Notes under the pieces: generated by a model
Databases searched by the model: none
What the model was told of the DNA's origin: nothing
Seen by the model: only the letters and a program-made list of their open reading frames with translations
Made by a program: the position numbers and the translations under genes
DNA from: Pedobacter cryoconitis
GTDB taxonomy: Bacteria > Bacteroidota > Bacteroidia > Sphingobacteriales > Sphingobacteriaceae
Length of the DNA stretch: 64,000 nucleotides
Reading direction: 5' to 3'
Assembly: GCF_014200595.1 (NCBI RefSeq)
Contig: NZ_JACHCG010000003.1
Location: forward strand, 472,084-536,083
Shown: positions 30,145 to 41,500 of the stretch, piece by piece
Layout of the letters: each line of letters begins with the position of its first letter
Position numbering within the stretch: position 1 is the stretch's first letter

Positions 30145-30274
30145 AATTTGCTGTTTATTGAATTTGAGCGGAAGAAAATAAAGGGCAAAGGCAGGCCTGA
30201 CCCCTCTTTATGCTGATGAGTTTTTGATGTTGATTCTGAAAATTATTGTGGGTTTTGCGGGGAGGTTTACAGGG

Positions 30275-32131
30275 TTAAAAGAATTCCTCCTGAAGTATTC
30301 CGAAAGTAAGTACCGTGATTAACAGGTCACTTTCAAAAGGGGCATTGATGCTAAAATCTTTTTGTTGATAGGTATTTTTAAGCTTTTCAATCTGTGCAGG
30401 ATTAAAATATCCTTGTTTTTTGATGGTATCCGACGAGAGGATATCATTGATATATTCAATATTCTTTTGCAATAAATATGGGCTTCCTGGTGCAACAAAG
30501 CCAAATTTCTCTCTTTCTATAATTTCTTTAGGGACGACTTTGGAAGCCATCTCTTTCAAAATATATTTTTCTGTAAAGTCTTTTAATTTAAGGTCTGATG
30601 GCACTTTAGTAGAGAATTCAACGAAATCCTTATCCAAAAACGGATACCTGACTTCTACAGAATTTGCCATGGACATCCGGTCACCGTGGTCAGAAATCAA
30701 ATGATCAACCAACCTGATCTTATAATCTACATAAGCTCTTTTATTTACCATATCGCGGTTATGCAATTTACTTTTATCAATTACGAAATGGTTTAAGCAA
30801 TTAATTTCATCAAAAGAGGCATTGACATCTGACGAGTAAAGACTCCTTTTCACAGCATCAAATTCCAGAAAATTCCTTTCATAGAAGAAGTTTTTATCCC
30901 CCCATAATTTTTCCCGTAATTGCTCTTCCAATGGATCTGAAGGATAATTTACCACATTCATGGCTCTCATTTTATCAAACCTGTAGCCTACATAACCTGC
31001 AAAAAGTTCGTCTGCCCCTTCACCAGATAAAATCACTTTAATCCCTTTTTGCCTTACCGTTTCCGATAGCGATAAAGAAGCTGTGTTATAAGTTTCTTTG
31101 ATCGGGCATTCACTGTGATAAACTGATTTTTGTAATCTGCTGCTGATATCATCATGAAAGAATACCTTTTGATTCAGATTAGCACCACACTTTTTTGCGA
31201 CTAGTTTCTGATAGGTGGATTCAGATAACTGAGAATCGATAAAATCTATAGAGAAAGCTTCTTTTTGAATACCTGGTGCAAATTCATGAATTTTCATAGC
31301 GATTAAGGAGGAATCCAGACCGCCACTTAAATAGAATCCTGAAGGTACATCTGCTCTTAAGCGTAATTTGATAGAATTATTAAATAATTCTTCCAGTTTC
31401 TCTATATAATAACCTTCTGATTTAACTTCTTTCAGTTCATCCTGCTCAGGATAAGTCAGGTCCCAATATTGTTTCTTCTCTAACCGGCCTTCGCTGTTAA
31501 TACTGATATAATGTCCGTTCTCTAAGCTATTTATATTTTTAAAAACTGTTCTCGGACTAATTAAGCCAGCGAAAGTAAAGATCTGATCTAAGCCAACCAG
31601 GTCAACTTCACGTTTCACATCTGGATGTTCAAGGATAGCTTTAATTTCTGAACCGAAGATAAAACTGTTATTGGCAAACGTATAAAAGAAAGGGATAATT
31701 CCCATATGATCACGAACGCAGAACATCATTTTTGTGCGTTTATCATATAAAGAGAAGGCAAACTGACCATTAAGTTTATGGAGAAAATCCATATGGTGTT
31801 CTTCATATAAATGGACGATAACTTCTACATCTGTACTTGTTTTAAATACATGCCCCTTCAGTTTTAATTCCTCTCTTAATTCTATGTAATTGAATATTTC
31901 ACCATTACAGACCACCAGAACAGAATCGTCTTCGTTAGAGATTGGCTGCATGCCATTGCCCAGTCCAATAATGCTTAAGCGGGTAAATCCCAGTGCAATG
32001 TTATCAAATAAGAGTGAATCCTGAGCATCAGGCCCTCTGTGTAATAGCTTATGATTCATGTTTTGAATAACATGTTTATCTTGCCCGGTAACCCCGTTAC
32101 CAAATTTTACGAAACCGCAAATGCCACACAT
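30275..32131 (-). CDS. asnB: Glutamine-hydrolysing asparagine synthetase
   Basis: This 618-residue cytoplasmic enzyme of the AsnB family transfers glutamine-derived ammonia to an adenylated carboxylate, classically Asp to Asn. After Met removal Cys2 (MCGICGF) is the glutaminase nucleophile; LHRGPD (30-35), CNGEIFN (75-81) and the Asp of TSTDVEV complete that site. The synthetase domain has the pyrophosphate loop SGGLDSS (269-275) and a complete C-terminal half, so both activities look intact. It sits between the synthase ending in an unpaired C and the one starting with an unpaired A, and opens a new transcription unit after a terminator. I infer that it supplies Asn to the line or amidates an intermediate. 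AsnB-like proteins in other natural-product clusters also form amide bonds, so a non-standard acceptor is possible. Confidence 0.95.
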   Translation of the reverse strand: MCGICGFVKFGNGVTGQDKHVIQNMNHKLLHRGPDAQDSLLFDNIALGFTRLSIIGLGNGMQPISNEDDSVLVVCNGEIFNYIELREELKLKGHVFKTSTDVEVIVHLYEEHHMDFLHKLNGQFAFSLYDKRTKMMFCVRDHMGIIPFFYTFANNSFIFGSEIKAILEHPDVKREVDLVGLDQIFTFAGLISPRTVFKNINSLENGHYISINSEGRLEKKQYWDLTYPEQDELKEVKSEGYYIEKLEELFNNSIKLRLRADVPSGFYLSGGLDSSLIAMKIHEFAPGIQKEAFSIDFIDSQLSESTYQKLVAKKCGANLNQKVFFHDDISSRLQKSVYHSECPIKETYNTASLSLSETVRQKGIKVILSGEGADELFAGYVGYRFDKMRAMNVVNYPSDPLEEQLREKLWGDKNFFYERNFLEFDAVKRSLYSSDVNASFDEINCLNHFVIDKSKLHNRDMVNKRAYVDYKIRLVDHLISDHGDRMSMANSVEVRYPFLDKDFVEFSTKVPSDLKLKDFTEKYILKEMASKVVPKEIIEREKFGFVAPGSPYLLQKNIEYINDILSSDTIKKQGYFNPAQIEKLKNTYQQKDFSINAPFESDLLITVLTFGILQEEFF

Positions 32132-32249
32132 AAATAAGGAAATTAATAAATATTACGGTTTCAGCCAGACATAATTAGTCCAAACCATAGATATTAAAAT
32201 GAAGAGAAATAGAGTTTTTGAATAAATCGTAAGATTTATCAGGGTTATT

Positions 32250-32378
32250 TTACAGTAAATTATAGTGCTGATTTATAGCTTCGCTAATCGCGCTCACAGA
32301 ACGCTTAGTTAACACAGGAGGAAGATGATTAAATTCTTCAGGAGAAGAATGTTTTATTTTTAATGGCCCACCTTCCAA
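32250..32378 (-). other. 42-codon open frame with TTG start, possible gene remnant or small protein
   Basis: After two consecutive TAA codons a minus-strand frame opens at TTG (32378) and runs 42 codons to TAA (32250). Its conceptual product, about LEGGPLKIKHSSPEEFNHLP and then a helix-like Ser/Ala/Ile-rich end, has a protein-like composition, unlike the low-complexity AT-rich DNA upstream. There is no ATG and no family I recognise. It could be the 3' end of a decayed gene, a small protein with a weak start, or chance. A 7-base inverted repeat (ATTCTTC...GAAGAAT, 32333-32350) lies within it. Confidence 0.25.
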
Positions 32379-32415
32379 TTATTAAGAACTAAAGTAGGAG
32401 ATATAAATTAACTTT

Positions 32416-32423
32416 CAAAATAA
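32416..32423 (-). promoter_or_regulatory. Weak candidate -7 element for the asnB transcription unit
   Basis: The minus strand reads TTATTTTG, seven of eight matches to the Bacteroidota sigma-70 -7 consensus TAnnTTTG, about 285 bases before the asnB start and downstream of a strong terminator, where a promoter is needed. The surroundings are so AT-rich that chance matches are likely, and I see no good -33 TTTG at the right distance. Confidence 0.25.
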
Positions 32424-32509
32424 AATAATAAAAAAGTTAAAATAAATATAAAACACTCTTTACGAGGCCAATAATTAAGTTTTTCACAGAAATCACTTGC
32501 ATAAAAGTC

Positions 32510-32552
32510 AAAAAAAAAGGGCTCCGGAGATTAAACCCGGAGCCCTTTTTTT
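32510..32552 (-). terminator. Strong intrinsic terminator, readable in both directions
   Basis: A perfect 9-base-pair GC-rich stem (GGGCTCCGG at 32519-32527, CCGGAGCCC at 32537-32545) with a 9-base loop. On the minus strand it is followed by nine T (32510-32518), and on the plus strand by seven T (32546-32552). It lies 22 bases past the stop codon of the 32575-41703 synthase and should end the upstream synthase operon, so asnB and the genes after it need their own promoter. Confidence 0.92.
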
Positions 32553-32574
32553 CAATAATTATGTCTGAATCTTC

Positions 32575-35500
32575 CTAACAAGCTTGTCCCAATACATTTT
32601 CCAGCTCAATTTCTTCTATGCTGATTTGAGTTTCATGCAAGACGGTGTTCAGGATATTACTATAATATTCCATCAGCAGTGAAATCACTTCTGCTGTGTA
32701 GAGTTCATCACTATAAATAAATGACAAGTAATATTTCCCTCCCTCTTCCCGCGCTTCAATTTTGAATTCAAACTGTGTAGATTCTTTTAAAGCAGTCTCA
32801 AAAGGAACAATGTCAAGCTCATTCTGCGTGGTTTGCTGATCGAAGTAATTTGCAAAAGCAAAATGAACATGGATTAACTTACCTTCGAGCCTTTCCTCCT
32901 GATTCAGCAATGATATAATCTGATCGTATTGATAATCCTGATTTTCAAAGGCGCCGAGCACACAATTTTTCACCTTTTCCAGAAACACCGTATAAGATTC
33001 TTCGGGCTGAAGTTGCAAGCGCAATGGTAATAAATTGATAAAGGTTCCAACCACATCCTGAAGTTCTGTTTGTGTTCTTCCAATCATATCAGTACCAATG
33101 ATAATATCAGTATCTCCTGAGATTTTTGCTAACAAAAGATAGTATACTGATAAGAAGAACATATAGTCAGTCACTTTCGAGGTAGCAATAAATTCCTTGA
33201 TCTGGTTATATTGTGTTCCGCTAATCTCCATAGATCCGGTAGCGGCAGATTGAATACTAACATATTCTCTGTCCTGACTTACAGGCAAGGATAGCTGAGG
33301 CAATTCACCCGCCAGCTGATTCATCCAGTACTGTTTCTGCTGTTCTTCTATGGCAGCAGTTTCTTTTTGCCATACTGCATAATCAACGTAGCTTAAATCA
33401 AGAGCTGGTAAATCATGACCGGTATACAACTGTTTGAAATCATTCATCAGGATGTTCAGGGAAATACCGTCACAAACAATATGATGGATATCAACAAATA
33501 GCAGCCTGGTTCCTTTGTAATTCAGCAGTGCGGCACGCAGCAGTGAATCTGCCGACAAGTCAAAAGGTTGAATAAAATCAGCAAATGCTTCTTTAATCCC
33601 CTGATATTTGTTGTCATCCAGATGAATTAAGTTGAATTCCACCCCCTCATTAATCCTTTGTAGTAAAGTATCCTCCTTTAAAAGGAAACTTGTACGCAGT
33701 GTATCATGCCTGTCTACCAGCTTTTGAAAAGCAGCAGCCAGTTTTTCTTCTTCTACTGCCCCTTTGATTTCATAGACTCCGTAAACATTATAGCTTACAT
33801 TATCTTTATTTAACATTTGCTCATAATAAAGCCTCTCCTGTGCATGTGAAACAGGATATAACTCTCTTTTAGCTGCTTTTGAAATCACCTTTAACTGGCC
33901 ATTGAGTGGCCTGTTCCCGGTAATCATTCCGGGCTGATCTGAATCTTGTACGTCCAGACTTATCTCAATTTCACTATGCTCCATCAATTCAGCAAGCTTT
34001 TCAACGGTTGAGTTTTCAAAGATCTTTCTTAGTTTAAGGTTAATGTGGAATTCCTGTCTGATGGTATTGATTAAATGAACCGCCAGGATAGAATGCCCGC
34101 CTAAAGTGAAGAAATCGTCTCTGACATCAATGGTCTGGCTGTCAATCTGTAAAAGATCTGCCCAGATCGTTGTTAATTTCTTCTGAATATAAGTTTTAGG
34201 TTTTTGTATATCTTCTCCTTTTGCAGCTTGTACAGGCAGTGGAAGCTGTTTCCTATCAATCTTCCCATTTTTAGTTACGGGTACACGTTCTATATGGACA
34301 AAGTATTTCGGGATCATATAAGGCGGCAGGTCTTTGCTCAGAAAAGAACGCATCTCATCTTCTGCTAAAGGTACTGCTGCTACATAATACACGCAGATCG
34401 ATTTGTCATACTTGCTTTTAGTAATGACCTGTGTCAGTACCTGCTTTACGCCTTCAAATTCAACAAGCTTTCTTTCAATCTCACCCAGCTCTATTCTGAA
34501 TCCCCTGATTTTAATTTGTGAATCATTACGTCCCAGGAATTCAATATTTCCATCCGGCAACCATCTCGCCATATCACCGGTTTCATAAAGCATTTCGCCT
34601 GCATCAAATGGGCTGGCTATAAATTTCTTATCACTCAGTTCTTTGTCATTGATATAGCCCTGTGCTAAACATTGACCACCAATATACAGATCGCCAGCCA
34701 GGCCTGCCGGACAAACATTCAGACTTTTATTCAGTACCAGGTATTTCGCGTTTTGAATAGGTTTGCCATAAGGAATACTTTTCCAGGCAGGATCAACCTG
34801 GTCAACTTCAAAAAAGTTAGACCAGACTGTCGCTTCAGTCGCCCCGCCTAATGCAATAAACCGCAGTTTAGCAAACAGTGATTTCATTTGAACAGGCATA
34901 GTCAAAGGAATCCAGTCTCCACTTAAAAAGGCAATTCGCAATTGACCTTTAGCACGCGCCTGAGTTTGACGATTTTCAAGGAATGGAATTACTTGCTGTA
35001 ACATAGCAGGTGCTGAATCCCAGAAAGTAATCCCTTCTTCTACCATAATTTCGGCCAGGGTATCCGGATCTTCCAGTTCTTTTCTGTTAGCGATCCTTAA
35101 CATTCCGCCCGCAGCCAGCATCCCAAAAATATCATATACCGAAAGGTCGAAACTAATAGAGCTTACAAAAAGCAATTTATCCTGTTCGCCAACGTGGTAG
35201 GTTTTGTTTACCCATTCAATCAGGTTAATTACAGGTTTATGTTGCACGGCAACACCTTTTGGATTTCCTGTCGATCCGGAAGTAAAGATGACATAAGCAA
35301 GGTCTTCACTCGAGTTGCAAACTGGTAAATTAGTAGCCGCATAAGCTGAAACATTCACAGGGTTCGCCGATCCGTTTTCAAACTGATGAACCGCTAAATC
35401 TCTTTTACTGTTCACATCAATAGCAATTACACTATTTACTTTAGGTGCTTCTTCTTTTAAGCTTCTTGCAGTTTCATAATAGTCGTAATCCGTCAGGATA

Positions 35501-38500
35501 TATCCGGCTTCCACTGATTCCAGGATAATTCCAATCCTGCTGGCAGGTAAATAAGGTTCAACTGGTACATATTTCCCGCCAGCTTTCAAGATGCCCAGCA
35601 AGGCAATGATCAGTTCCACTCTGCGTTCCATAATCACCACAACAGCATCTTCTCTTTTGACACCACTGGTTCTTAAAATATGTGCAACTTTATTCGCCGC
35701 TGTATTTAACCATTCATAAGAGAAAGTGATCCCATCTGCTAAAATAGCTGGTTTGTCCAGAGATTTTAAAACTTGCTCCTCGAACAACTCTGTCAGTAAT
35801 TTTTGTCCTTCGTAGCTTTCTTCTGTATCATTAAATTCTTTTAAAAGCTGATGTCTTTCTTTTTCGCCTATAAATTCAATATTGCCGATTTTAACCTCAG
35901 CATTGGCAAGAACAACAGCAATGATTTGTTTAAAATAAATAATAAAATTCTCAATCGTTTCTTTTCTGAATAAGCTGGTTGCATATTCAAAGGTCCCAAA
36001 AATACCGTCTTCACTTTCTACGGTAGTTAAGCGTAAATCAAACTTGGAGATTTTAGATCCGTTATCATAGTTCTCCATTTCCAGACCAGGGATCTTGAAT
36101 GCGGAGAAATCAAAGTTCTCATGAGAGAAAACCACATCAAATAGTGGATTACGCCCCATATCTCTTTCAATTTTCAGGGCCTCGATCAATTCCTCATATT
36201 GATAAGATTGATTGGCAAAGAAGTCCAGACAGTTTGTTTTTACCTGAGATAAAAATTCTTTAAAGCCTAATGTTGCATCCGCATGATTTCTTAGCGGAAT
36301 CATGTTGACAAACATTCCTGCCATATTTTCCAGGTCAGCATGTCCTCTTCCTGCTGTTGGCGTTCCGATCACAATATCATCCTGACTGGTAATTTTAGCC
36401 AGTAAAACATTATAAACTGCTAATAACAGCATAAATACGGATGTATTTTCAGCTTCGGCTATCGCTTTTAATTGTATGGTTTCTGCTTGTCCCAAAGCGA
36501 AGTTGATCGAATCTCCTGCATTACTTTTGATTAAGGGCCTTTCATTATCTATTGGCAATTGAAGTATAGCTGGTTCTTCTTCGAATTGTTTAAGCCAGAA
36601 ATCTTTCTGGTTCAGTATTTCCTGCTTTTGTGCAGCACTTTGCTGCCACTCTGCGTAATCTTTGTATTGCAGTTTTAATGCCGGCAATTGTTCCTCATTG
36701 TAAAGTGACATGAAGTCTTTAATCAGAATTCCCCTGGATACACCATCTGTAATAATATGGTGCATATCGATAATCACCAGAGTTTCTGCCGGATTATTTT
36801 CCAGCATCCCTACTCTCACCAGTGGCCCCGCAGCCAGATCAAACGGCTGGATGAAAGCAGTGATGGCCTCTTCAATAGCCGTCGAAGGTGCGGTAAGCTG
36901 TGCAACATTAAAATTGAAATTTTCCAGTATGACCTGTTTAGGTGTCTCATTTTCAAAGACAAATGAAGTTCTTAAGCTTTCGTGACGCGCAATCAATTTT
37001 CTGAAAGCATTTTCAAACTTAACAGTATTTAAATCTCCTTTCAACCAGAACAGAATGGTCTCGTTATAAACAATACTTTCCTTATCAAACATTTGCAGGA
37101 AGTACATTCTTTTTTGTGCCGAGGATAAAGAATAATTTTCTTTTAATTCCGCTTCAGGGATTTCAGCAAAACTGCTGTCCGGTTCATCACTTTCCAGTTT
37201 TGAGCGCAATAACCTTAATGTAGGATATTTAAAGACGTCTTTAACAGAATAATTAACGCCCAGTTTCTGGTTTACCCTGGCAATAAAGGTCATTCCACGT
37301 AACGAATCACCACCAAGTTCAAAGAAGTCATCATCCAGACCAATATCAGTTTTGCCGAAGAATTCCGCGAAAATTGCAGTCAGTTTTTCTTCCAGTGTAC
37401 CGCTCAGAGGCCCTGCTTTCTCAGCCACTGGTGCAACATTGACTAAATTTGCTTTAACCTCGCTGAATTCTGCCTGATAAGCCCGGATCGCAGCACCTAT
37501 ATTTTCTTTATAAATGGTAGATACCTGTACTTTGCTTTGCAGACAGTGGTGAAATATTTTTACGCCGTCTTCCGGATAAATCCCATCTGTAATTTGTGAA
37601 TTGATCAGGTCAACATCATTTGTATTTGCAGTTTTTAAACGTGCTTTAATAGTCATCCCTACATTCAACCAGTCACACCAGTTGATTGCAAAAGCATGTG
37701 TACCTGTCTTTTTCTTAATATAGTATGGATAGTTTTCCAGGAATTCATTGGCCGCATTGTAAGCGGTCTGCCCAAATTTAGACTGATACAAGACATTCCC
37801 AACAGAAGAGAAAAGCGAGATGAAGTCCAGATTTTTAAAGTTCAGGTATTTTTCAAATAACAGCAGTCCATGTACTTTCGAAGAAACCGATTGAATGAGT
37901 TCATTTTTATCCCTGTTTAACAGAATGCCGCCGTAGTCAATTTCTCCCGCAGCCCAGATCAGGCCGTTTAACCCGTATTGTTGAATTTCACTGGCCATTA
38001 TTTTCACCTGCTCTTCATTGGAAACATCCAGTTGGCGTAAGGTTACAGTACATCCGGTTGCTTCCATGTGCTGAAGCTCCATAATTTTTATACTGATGCG
38101 GTCTTGTTTGCCATTCGCAGCAATCCAGTTGCTCCATTGTCCTTTTCCAGGGAAATCTGAACGGTGTACAAGAATTACATTCGCCTGATGCTGATGCACA
38201 AGATTTGCTGCAATTGCAAAGCCCATTCCACCAAATCCACCTGTAATCAGGTAGGTACCACCGTTTACAATAGCAACATTAGAGCCGACTTTAGCATTGC
38301 TGTCAAAAGAATTGAAGGCACGTATCCATCTTTGTTTGTATCTGTAAGCCACAAACGGATCATTGGATTCATAAAGGATCTCGTTAATTAATTGAATACT
38401 GTACTCATGCAGTTGATTTTCATTTTTAAAAGGATATGGAATATCCAGTACCTTACATTTAATGTTCATCATCTCCAATGGAATTACCCTTGATGGCCCC

Positions 38501-41500
38501 TGAATACTCGCTTTTAAAGGATCAACCTGATCTCCTTCGGTCACATTGGCCAAACGGTTATTAATCACGGTTAACTGAACAGGCTCCGATCTACCTGCAA
38601 TAGAGAGTGATTTCGCCAGGCAGGATAAACCTATATAACCCGTAGAGAATTGTGTTTCAATAGCTTCATATTTTACAGTCAGTGGCTGGCTGCTCAATGC
38701 ACGACAATAAATGATATGATGAATAGTCAACTCTTGTGCCGCAAGGTCATTCCATAATTCGGCCAGTGCTTCGGTCTGTGTAAGATTCAATTCATAATGC
38801 TGATTATCTAATTTCCTGAAGACTGATCCATTTCTGATTTCAATTACATTTTGCCCATTGGATTGTAAGTCTTTGAGGATTGCACTGCTAAGAACTTCTG
38901 TTCCTGAAAATACCAGGAAGTTCATTTGTTTTTCTTTTAACTCCGCGGCCTCATTAGGGAGCGATGATAATTGCCAGCTATGGGCATGGATATAATTTTC
39001 CACGTGAGTTCCGCTTACCGGAGGAAGAGCTTTTAATTGACTTTGAACCAGTGTAAATGCATCAACATCGGTAGTAAAAGGAGTTTTATGGAATGCATAA
39101 GCTGGCAGAGAAACTTTTTGTCTTTGTTCATCGGTATAATAACTATCCCAATCCACTTTAACTCCCAGCAACCACAAGCGGCCTAGTTTTTCAATAAGAT
39201 ATTTCTGATCGTTGATTTGCTGGTTGAATTGACGGGTAGTATTCAGGATATGATGCCCCGCTGTTTTTAGTTTATTTTCTGAGAGATAATTGCTGAGTGC
39301 TCTGCCTGGCCCTATTTCTATAAACACAGCATCACCCTGATTCAGCAACCACTGGCTGCCTTTTAAGAAATTAACGGTACTGCGTAAATGTTTACTCCAA
39401 TAAGCAGGGGTTTTCAATTCTTCGCAGGTAACCAGTTCACCTGAAAGATTGGACACGTATGGAATTTGTGGTTGGTTAATTGTTACCAGAGAAACTTCCT
39501 GTTCAAATTTGCTGAGTATTTCATCCATCATGTGAGAATGAAAAGCATGCGAAGTATGGAGCAGTTTTGCTTCATATCCACTTAATTTAACATGAGCTTC
39601 GAAGGTTTCAATAGCTGCCGTTGTGCCTGCAACAACACAAGAGTTTTCGCTGTTAAGCGCAGCAACATCAATCCCTTCAAAATTCTCTTTTAACAAATTC
39701 AGCTCTTTTTCAGTACAGTTGATACTCAGCATCCCTCCTTGTTCTACTTCGCTCATTAACTGTCCGCGGCGCACCACCAAACGAATTGCATCGTTCAGGC
39801 TGAATACGCCGCTAATACAAGCTGCAACATACTCTCCCACGCTGTGCCCAATCATATATTCAGGCTTTACACACCATCTCATCAGTAATTTTGCCATTGC
39901 ATATTCCATTATAAATAACAATGGTTGTGCATATTGGGTATTATTTATAGTTTTATTTTGTCCGTCTTTATTGGTTAAAACTGCCTGCAAATCTGCATCG
40001 GTATAAGTCTTTGCAATTTCAAAGCAGGCATCAACCTGATCTTTGAAGAAGCCTTCCTTCTCATAAAGGTCCTGGTACATGTTGATGTACTGTGCACCCT
40101 GTCCTGAAAACATAAACACAATATTTTGAAGATCTTCCTGTGTTTCGGAAGCGTTATGATCAATGAATTTATGATCAGTTAAAATCTGAATAGCTTCTGC
40201 ACCGTTTGCCGCAATCAGCATTCTCCGGTATTTAAACTTGTCTCTTCCTTTTTGCAGCGTGTAAGCGATATCGGCCAGGGAAGCAGGATTTTCTTTCTTA
40301 AAGTAATCAGTCAGTCTGACTGTGTTTTCTTCCAGACTTGCCTGTGATTTTGCAGACAGGAAAATGAGTTGATGATCCCTGGTTTGTGGCTGAAGTTCAA
40401 GTTCCGGCGCTTCTTCCAATACGATATGCGCATTTGTGCCACCGATGCCAAATGAGCTCACTCCTGCTCTTAATGGCTCACCTGATTGCTGCTGCCAGCT
40501 GGTTAATTTATTGTTGACATAAAACGGGCCGTTAGTAAAGCTGATATTGGCATTCGGAGCCGTAAAATGTAAACTTGGCGGAAGCTGTTTATGCTTCAGG
40601 GTCAGGATCGTTTTAATAAAACCAGCTACACCCGCAGCTGTATCCAGGTGACCAATATTAGATTTAACAGATCCTATAGCACATTTGATAACTTTTTCGT
40701 TTCCGAAAGCTTCATTCAAAGCCTCAATTTCTATTGCATCTCCAAGCGCTGTTGCCGTTCCGTGAGTCTCTATATAAGTGATGCTGGATGAATCCACACC
40801 AGCCATTTTATGTGCTTTTTTGATCGCATCAACCTGCCCCTTTACGCTTGGTGCAGTATAACCGACTTTACTGTTACCATCATTGTTGATCGCAGTTCCT
40901 TTGATAATACCATAAATGTTATCTCTGTCTCTGATCGCGTCTTTAAGTTTTTTCAATACGATTACTCCTGCACCTTCTCCACCTACTGTACCATCAGAGT
41001 CTACATCAAAAGGTCTGCATTTACCATCCTTCGAGGTAATCATACCTTTCTCATAGAGATACCCTTTTTTTGAATAGTTATGGACAGCAATTCCTCCGGC
41101 CAATGCCATTCCACATTCCCCCAGCAATAAGCTATTGCAAGCTTCATGGATAGCGACCAGCGAAGAAGAACAGGCAGTTTGCAGGTAAACAGCAGGGCCT
41201 TTTAAATTAAATTTATAGGCGATCCTTGAACTTAGAAAAGAGACTTCTCTGAGATGTGATGCTGAAAAATCATCTACCAGCTGTTCTCTGTTTTTATGCA
41301 TGGAATACAAGACCCAGTTTACATTTGGTGTACCGGTTGCGAATACGCCTACTTTTTCTTTCAGCGCTGTGGTGCTATAACCGCTGTCTTCCAAAGCCTC
41401 CCAGCAGCATTCGTGAAAGATCCTTAATTGCGGATCCATCAATTCTGCTTCATCAGGTCTGTAACCAAAAAACTCTGCGTCAAAGTACTTTTTGTTTTCT

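Larger units (their letters stand above)
32132..32574 (-). other. 443-base intergenic region between transcription units
   Basis: The only stretch over 300 bases without an established gene. From the upstream side it holds the terminator of the first synthase operon, a very AT-rich tract (about 32400-32460), a 42-codon minus-strand frame without an ATG (32250-32378), and the leader of asnB. A minus-strand element close to the Bacteroidota -7 consensus TAnnTTTG reads TTATTTTG at 32416-32423, and a poorer one reads TATGGTTTG at about 32180-32188; neither has a clear -33 partner. I see no riboswitch that I recognise. Confidence 0.6.

Noticed and set aside
30145..30274. Possible terminator or promoter between asnB and the A-T-C synthase
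   Set aside because: Only a weak, bulged AAAGAGGGG/GCCCTTT pairing and near-consensus -7 matches without a -33 partner; co-transcription with asnB is the simpler reading.
32325..32363. Plus-strand 12-residue frame preceded by AGGAGG
   Set aside because: The Shine-Dalgarno-like match is striking, but Bacteroidota depend little on it, the peptide is tiny, and the more protein-like frame is on the opposite strand.
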